Origin: an uncultured Clostridia bacterium
GTDB taxonomy: Bacteria > Bacillota > Clostridia > Christensenellales > Borkfalkiaceae
Reading direction: 5' to 3'
Assembly (NCBI GenBank): GCA_947625605.1
Contig: CANQOY010000014.1
Coordinates: forward strand, 1 to 32,194
DNA: 32,194 nt
In this document: positions 32,094 through 32,194 of the stretch, one piece after another
Layout of the letters: each line of letters begins with the position of its first letter
How positions within the stretch are numbered: the first letter of the stretch is position 1
Position numbers and translations under genes: made by a program
Notes under the pieces: model-generated
Seen by the model: the letters and a program-made list of their open reading frames with translations, nothing else
Database searches by the model: none
What the model was told of the DNA's origin: nothing

Positions 32094-32194
32094 GGATCCC
32101 AAAGGGGAATTTGCAATATGCTCCCCGCAGGGGGCTAAAATAAGAAAGAATTTTGTGAAGAGAATGTGCGCGAGCAAAACCATGCTTTTGCGCT
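32094..32194 (+). other. Noncoding tail of the window after grpE
   Basis: No start codon with a good Shine-Dalgarno sequence opens a frame here. GCAAAA and TTTTGC near the edge (about 32173-32191) form a short inverted repeat that is cut by the window end. Confidence 0.4.

Noticed and set aside
1-32194. CRISPR arrays, tRNA, rRNA, insertion sequences with transposase
   Set aside because: I saw no regularly spaced direct repeats, no tRNA-like cloverleaf or rRNA sequence, and no transposase-like protein.

Overview
The window reads as chromosome of a spore-forming Firmicute of class Clostridia. It carries spoIIE, a tricistronic gerA-type germinant-receptor operon and grpE. Gram-positive promoters and Shine-Dalgarno sites recur, as do rho-independent terminators, and the very large multidomain surface proteins are of the kind common in gut Clostridia. 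Most of it is GC-rich (judged by eye from codon choice). The first ~4.4 kb is clearly AT-richer. An uncultured gut Clostridia lineage, for example Christensenellales-like, is my inference; there is no rRNA marker here.

Layout. 1-4.4 kb: tail of a truncated gene, then a secreted papain-type cysteine protease with alternating Ig-like repeats (327-3989), its terminator and an AT-rich junction. 4.45-11.5 kb: a consensus promoter driving a 2317-residue lipoprotein (InlB repeats, beta-rich repeats, a BspA-type LRR block). 11.5-11.8 kb: a hairpin-rich intergenic repeat. 11.86-17.64 kb (minus): an M60 metallopeptidase surface protein. 17.9-18.66 kb: an HTH-GNAT fusion. 18.83-21.13 kb (minus): an LRR/Ig lipoprotein. 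21.36-23.63 kb (minus): spoIIE. 23.64-24.34 kb: no conventional gene, but a promoter-to-terminator unit on the minus strand that folds into several helices plus a pseudoknot. 24.34-26.19 kb: a membrane-anchored glycerophosphodiester phosphodiesterase-like protein. 26.23-29.92 kb (minus): gerAA-gerAB-gerAC, translationally coupled. 30.02-31.33 kb (minus): a small membrane protein and an orotate-PRTase-like protein. 31.49-32.09 kb: grpE at the window edge.

How the genes fit together. Two themes dominate. One is surface interaction and degradation: two proteases, a GDPD and two lipoproteins, three of them anchored by a C-terminal transmembrane helix with a Lys/Arg tail and no LPXTG. The other is the spore cycle: SpoIIE phosphatase for forespore sigma-F activation, and a Ger receptor preceded by a sigma-G-like promoter. 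The most unusual element is the structured RNA unit immediately upstream of spoIIE (23737-24125). It has perfect -10 and -35 hexamers, its own terminator, a loop-loop pseudoknot and two tiny SD-preceded ORFs embedded in the fold. It is a strong candidate for a large conserved clostridial ncRNA family; raiA is the first to test.
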